A stretch of 64,000 nt of DNA from NCBI GenBank assembly GCA_964537035.1, contig CAZIAK010000013.1, forward strand, positions 1-64,000. The letters run 5' to 3'. Positions 62,615-64,000 of this stretch are shown here, one piece after another (within the stretch, counting starts at the first letter, position 1; each line of letters opens with the position of its first letter). The position numbers and the translations under genes were made by a program. Under the pieces are notes generated by a model, which was not told where the DNA came from, did not search any database, and saw only the letters and a list, made by a program, of their open reading frames with translations. The DNA comes from CAZIAK01 sp964537035. GTDB taxonomy: Bacteria; Planctomycetota; B15-G4.

Positions 62615-64000
62615 TCAAGGCGCCGTCAACTGGACAGCATTGCTGAGACTGGCCCCGCTGCTAGCCGTGCCGTCGACCACGCCGACCTGATTCCAAAGCT
62701 GGACTCCGGACGGCAAGGCCGTCGGCCAAATCAGATCAAGCCACCAGGAACCCGCGGGGTCGGTCGGCACCACGATGGAGAACACAATGGGGACGGTGTG
62801 CAACCAGCCACCCTTGAAGGGTGTGGGAGTACTGGACAGTGACACGAACAGCAGGGACACAGCGTTCGGCGCGCCGTCCCGAAACGAGACGCTGAGAGTA
62901 GAGCCACCGCTCAGGTCACCGAACATCAACAGGTCGGGATGGCCGGCCACTCCGGGCGTTCCGGAGCCGACGGTCTCGATCACGGTGACGCCAGCGGAGG
63001 TCTGTACGTAGCCCTGCCACGCGGTCACAAACGTGTTCCCCCCTTCGTCGCTGCCCTCGACGTACCAGGCGATGCTGCCGTTCACGCCCCCGGGTATGGT
63101 GGCCTGAAACTGACTGCCCCGCTGGCTGCGCATGGGCGAGCGTACCGGCAGGCCACCATCGACGGTGTAGACGAGGTCGACGTCGTATCGGCGGATAGTG
63201 CGTTGGGGAGAGTTGTCCCGCAACTGCACGCGCAGGGGCGTATCGCTGCCGTCGTTCTTGTCAGGCTGCGCCGTGAGCAAGTAGACCGACGGCGCGTGGG
63301 TATCAGGCACGCCGAGAACGTTTTCCCACAGCCTGTTCTGCTGATTGCCGTCGTTGCCCAGCACCAGATCAGGGTCACCGTCGCCGTCCAGGTCGCCCGA
63401 CTCCACCGCGTCCGTGGTGCCGCCATTTCCAGAGGTCGGAGTCTCGAACCAGCTGGCCTGAGACCCGCCGGAAACGGTGCCGGTGCGGTGTAGCTGCACG
63501 TCGAGGCCCGGCTGGTCCGCGAGCGAACTCTGGTAGAGCCAGTTCGTCCCAGAGAAGTTGCCGCTGAACACGTCAAGGTCGCCGTCGCCATCGAAATCGA
63601 GGACATCGACCTCCTCTTCATCCAGGTTCGGGTCGCCCAAGATCGCGCCCCCGGCCACCGCGAACCGACCCGTGCCGTCGTTGACGAGCAACCGCTCCTG
63701 AAAGCCCGAGTAGTTGTTCATCCAGGCGTCGTAGTCGCCGTCGCCGTCATAGTCGGCCAGTTCGACCTCATAGTTGCTGTTGCCAGAGAGCCCCGCGCCC
63801 TGGGCAAGCAGCGCCCCATGGGTAACGTCGGTGAACGGATCGCCCGGCCACACCATCGCCTGCACATCGAGGTCGTTGCGGAAGACCCGGGCCTGGCTGT
63901 CGCGGCTGGCGACGAAGATGTCGAGATCGAAGTCGGCGTCGAGGTCGGCGAGATCCACGTCCATGACGTGCATCTTGGTGTCCGCGGCTGGGTCTGCCCA
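62615..64000 (-). CDS. VCBS/FG-GAP-repeat secreted protein, start beyond window
   Basis: The frame stays open to the window edge, so the N-terminus is missing. The visible 461 residues have several Asp-rich calcium loops of the FG-GAP/VCBS type (DLADLDADFDLDIFVASRDS, ELADYDGDGDYDAW, VLDFDGDGDLDVFSG, DLDGDGDPDLVLGN), typical of beta-propellers of extracellular proteins. A further beta domain follows (VYLLTAQPDKND, SIAWYVEGSDEGGNT), then the C-terminal module shared with two other exported proteins of the window (start near GSGTPGVAG, end near SNAVQLTAP). Confidence 0.8.
   Translation of the reverse strand, partial: WADPAADTKMHVMDVDLADLDADFDLDIFVASRDSQARVFRNDLDVQAMVWPGDPFTDVTHGALLAQGAGLSGNSNYEVELADYDGDGDYDAWMNNYSGFQERLLVNDGTGRFAVAGGAILGDPNLDEEEVDVLDFDGDGDLDVFSGNFSGTNWLYQSSLADQPGLDVQLHRTGTVSGGSQASWFETPTSGNGGTTDAVESGDLDGDGDPDLVLGNDGNQQNRLWENVLGVPDTHAPSVYLLTAQPDKNDGSDTPLRVQLRDNSPQRTIRRYDVDLVYTVDGGLPVRSPMRSQRGSQFQATIPGGVNGSIAWYVEGSDEGGNTFVTAWQGYVQTSAGVTVIETVGSGTPGVAGHPDLLMFGDLSGGSTLSVSFRDGAPNAVSLLFVSLSSTPTPFKGGWLHTVPIVFSIVVPTDPAGSWWLDLIWPTALPSGVQLWNQVGVVDGTASSGASLSNAVQLTAP

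Overview
This is a high-GC, densely coded window, probably from a member of the Planctomycetota. The evidence for that is a Ser/Thr kinase fused to a SUMF1-type domain, FG-GAP/VCBS-type secreted proteins, several large lipoproteins, a membrane pyrophosphatase, and a C-terminal module shared by three exported proteins. A myxobacterium-like lineage is the main alternative. No rRNA, tRNA, CRISPR array, transposase, integrase or phage gene was recognised, so this looks like ordinary chromosome with envelope-related accessory content.

Layout. 0.1-6.8 kb: a membrane protein with a degenerate spermidine-synthase-like domain, two lipoproteins, a flippase and a GspG-like pilin. 6.9-12.2 kb (minus): hppA, rsfS, an inositol-monophosphatase-family enzyme and a DUF255-like thioredoxin-fold protein. 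12.3-18.6 kb (minus): a translationally coupled run of ABC ATPase, permease, a helical membrane-anchored protein, a GT39-like glycosyltransferase and an O-antigen-ligase/TPR protein. 18.8-22.3 kb (plus): an FHA protein and the kinase-SUMF1 fusion. 22.3-29.9 kb (minus): a polysaccharide cluster with a flippase, three GT4 enzymes and a DUF3604 lipoprotein. 30-38.7 kb: a MobA-like nucleotidyltransferase, an ArsC/LMW-phosphatase-like protein, an AsmA-like protein, an ATP-grasp enzyme, a metallophosphoesterase, a divergent RNase HIII with a long C-terminal extension, and an amidohydrolase. 38.8-50.2 kb (minus): SppA and three exported proteins (a secreted nuclease/phosphatase, a 1648-residue Gly-rich lipoprotein and a 774-residue secreted protein). 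50.4-60.5 kb: HrpB, a lipoprotein, a GNAT acetyltransferase, a second lipoprotein, an M14 carboxypeptidase, and a divergent zinc-ribbon/SPFH pair resembling Bacillus YdjG/YdjI. 60.5-60.9 kb: two long nested palindromes. 60.9-64 kb (minus): a secreted protein with about 13 fifteen-residue head repeats, and a VCBS protein that runs off the window.

Most of the window serves the cell envelope: polysaccharide assembly, flipping and ligation, lipoproteins, exported repeat proteins and membrane-associated signalling. The strongest leads are the paired palindromes at 60.49-60.82 kb, the zinc-ribbon/SPFH pair beside them, and the shared C-terminal module, which could be a sorting domain. Housekeeping genes (hppA, rsfS, hrpB, sppA) are intact. 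All functional calls rest on motifs read by eye; no database search was run.
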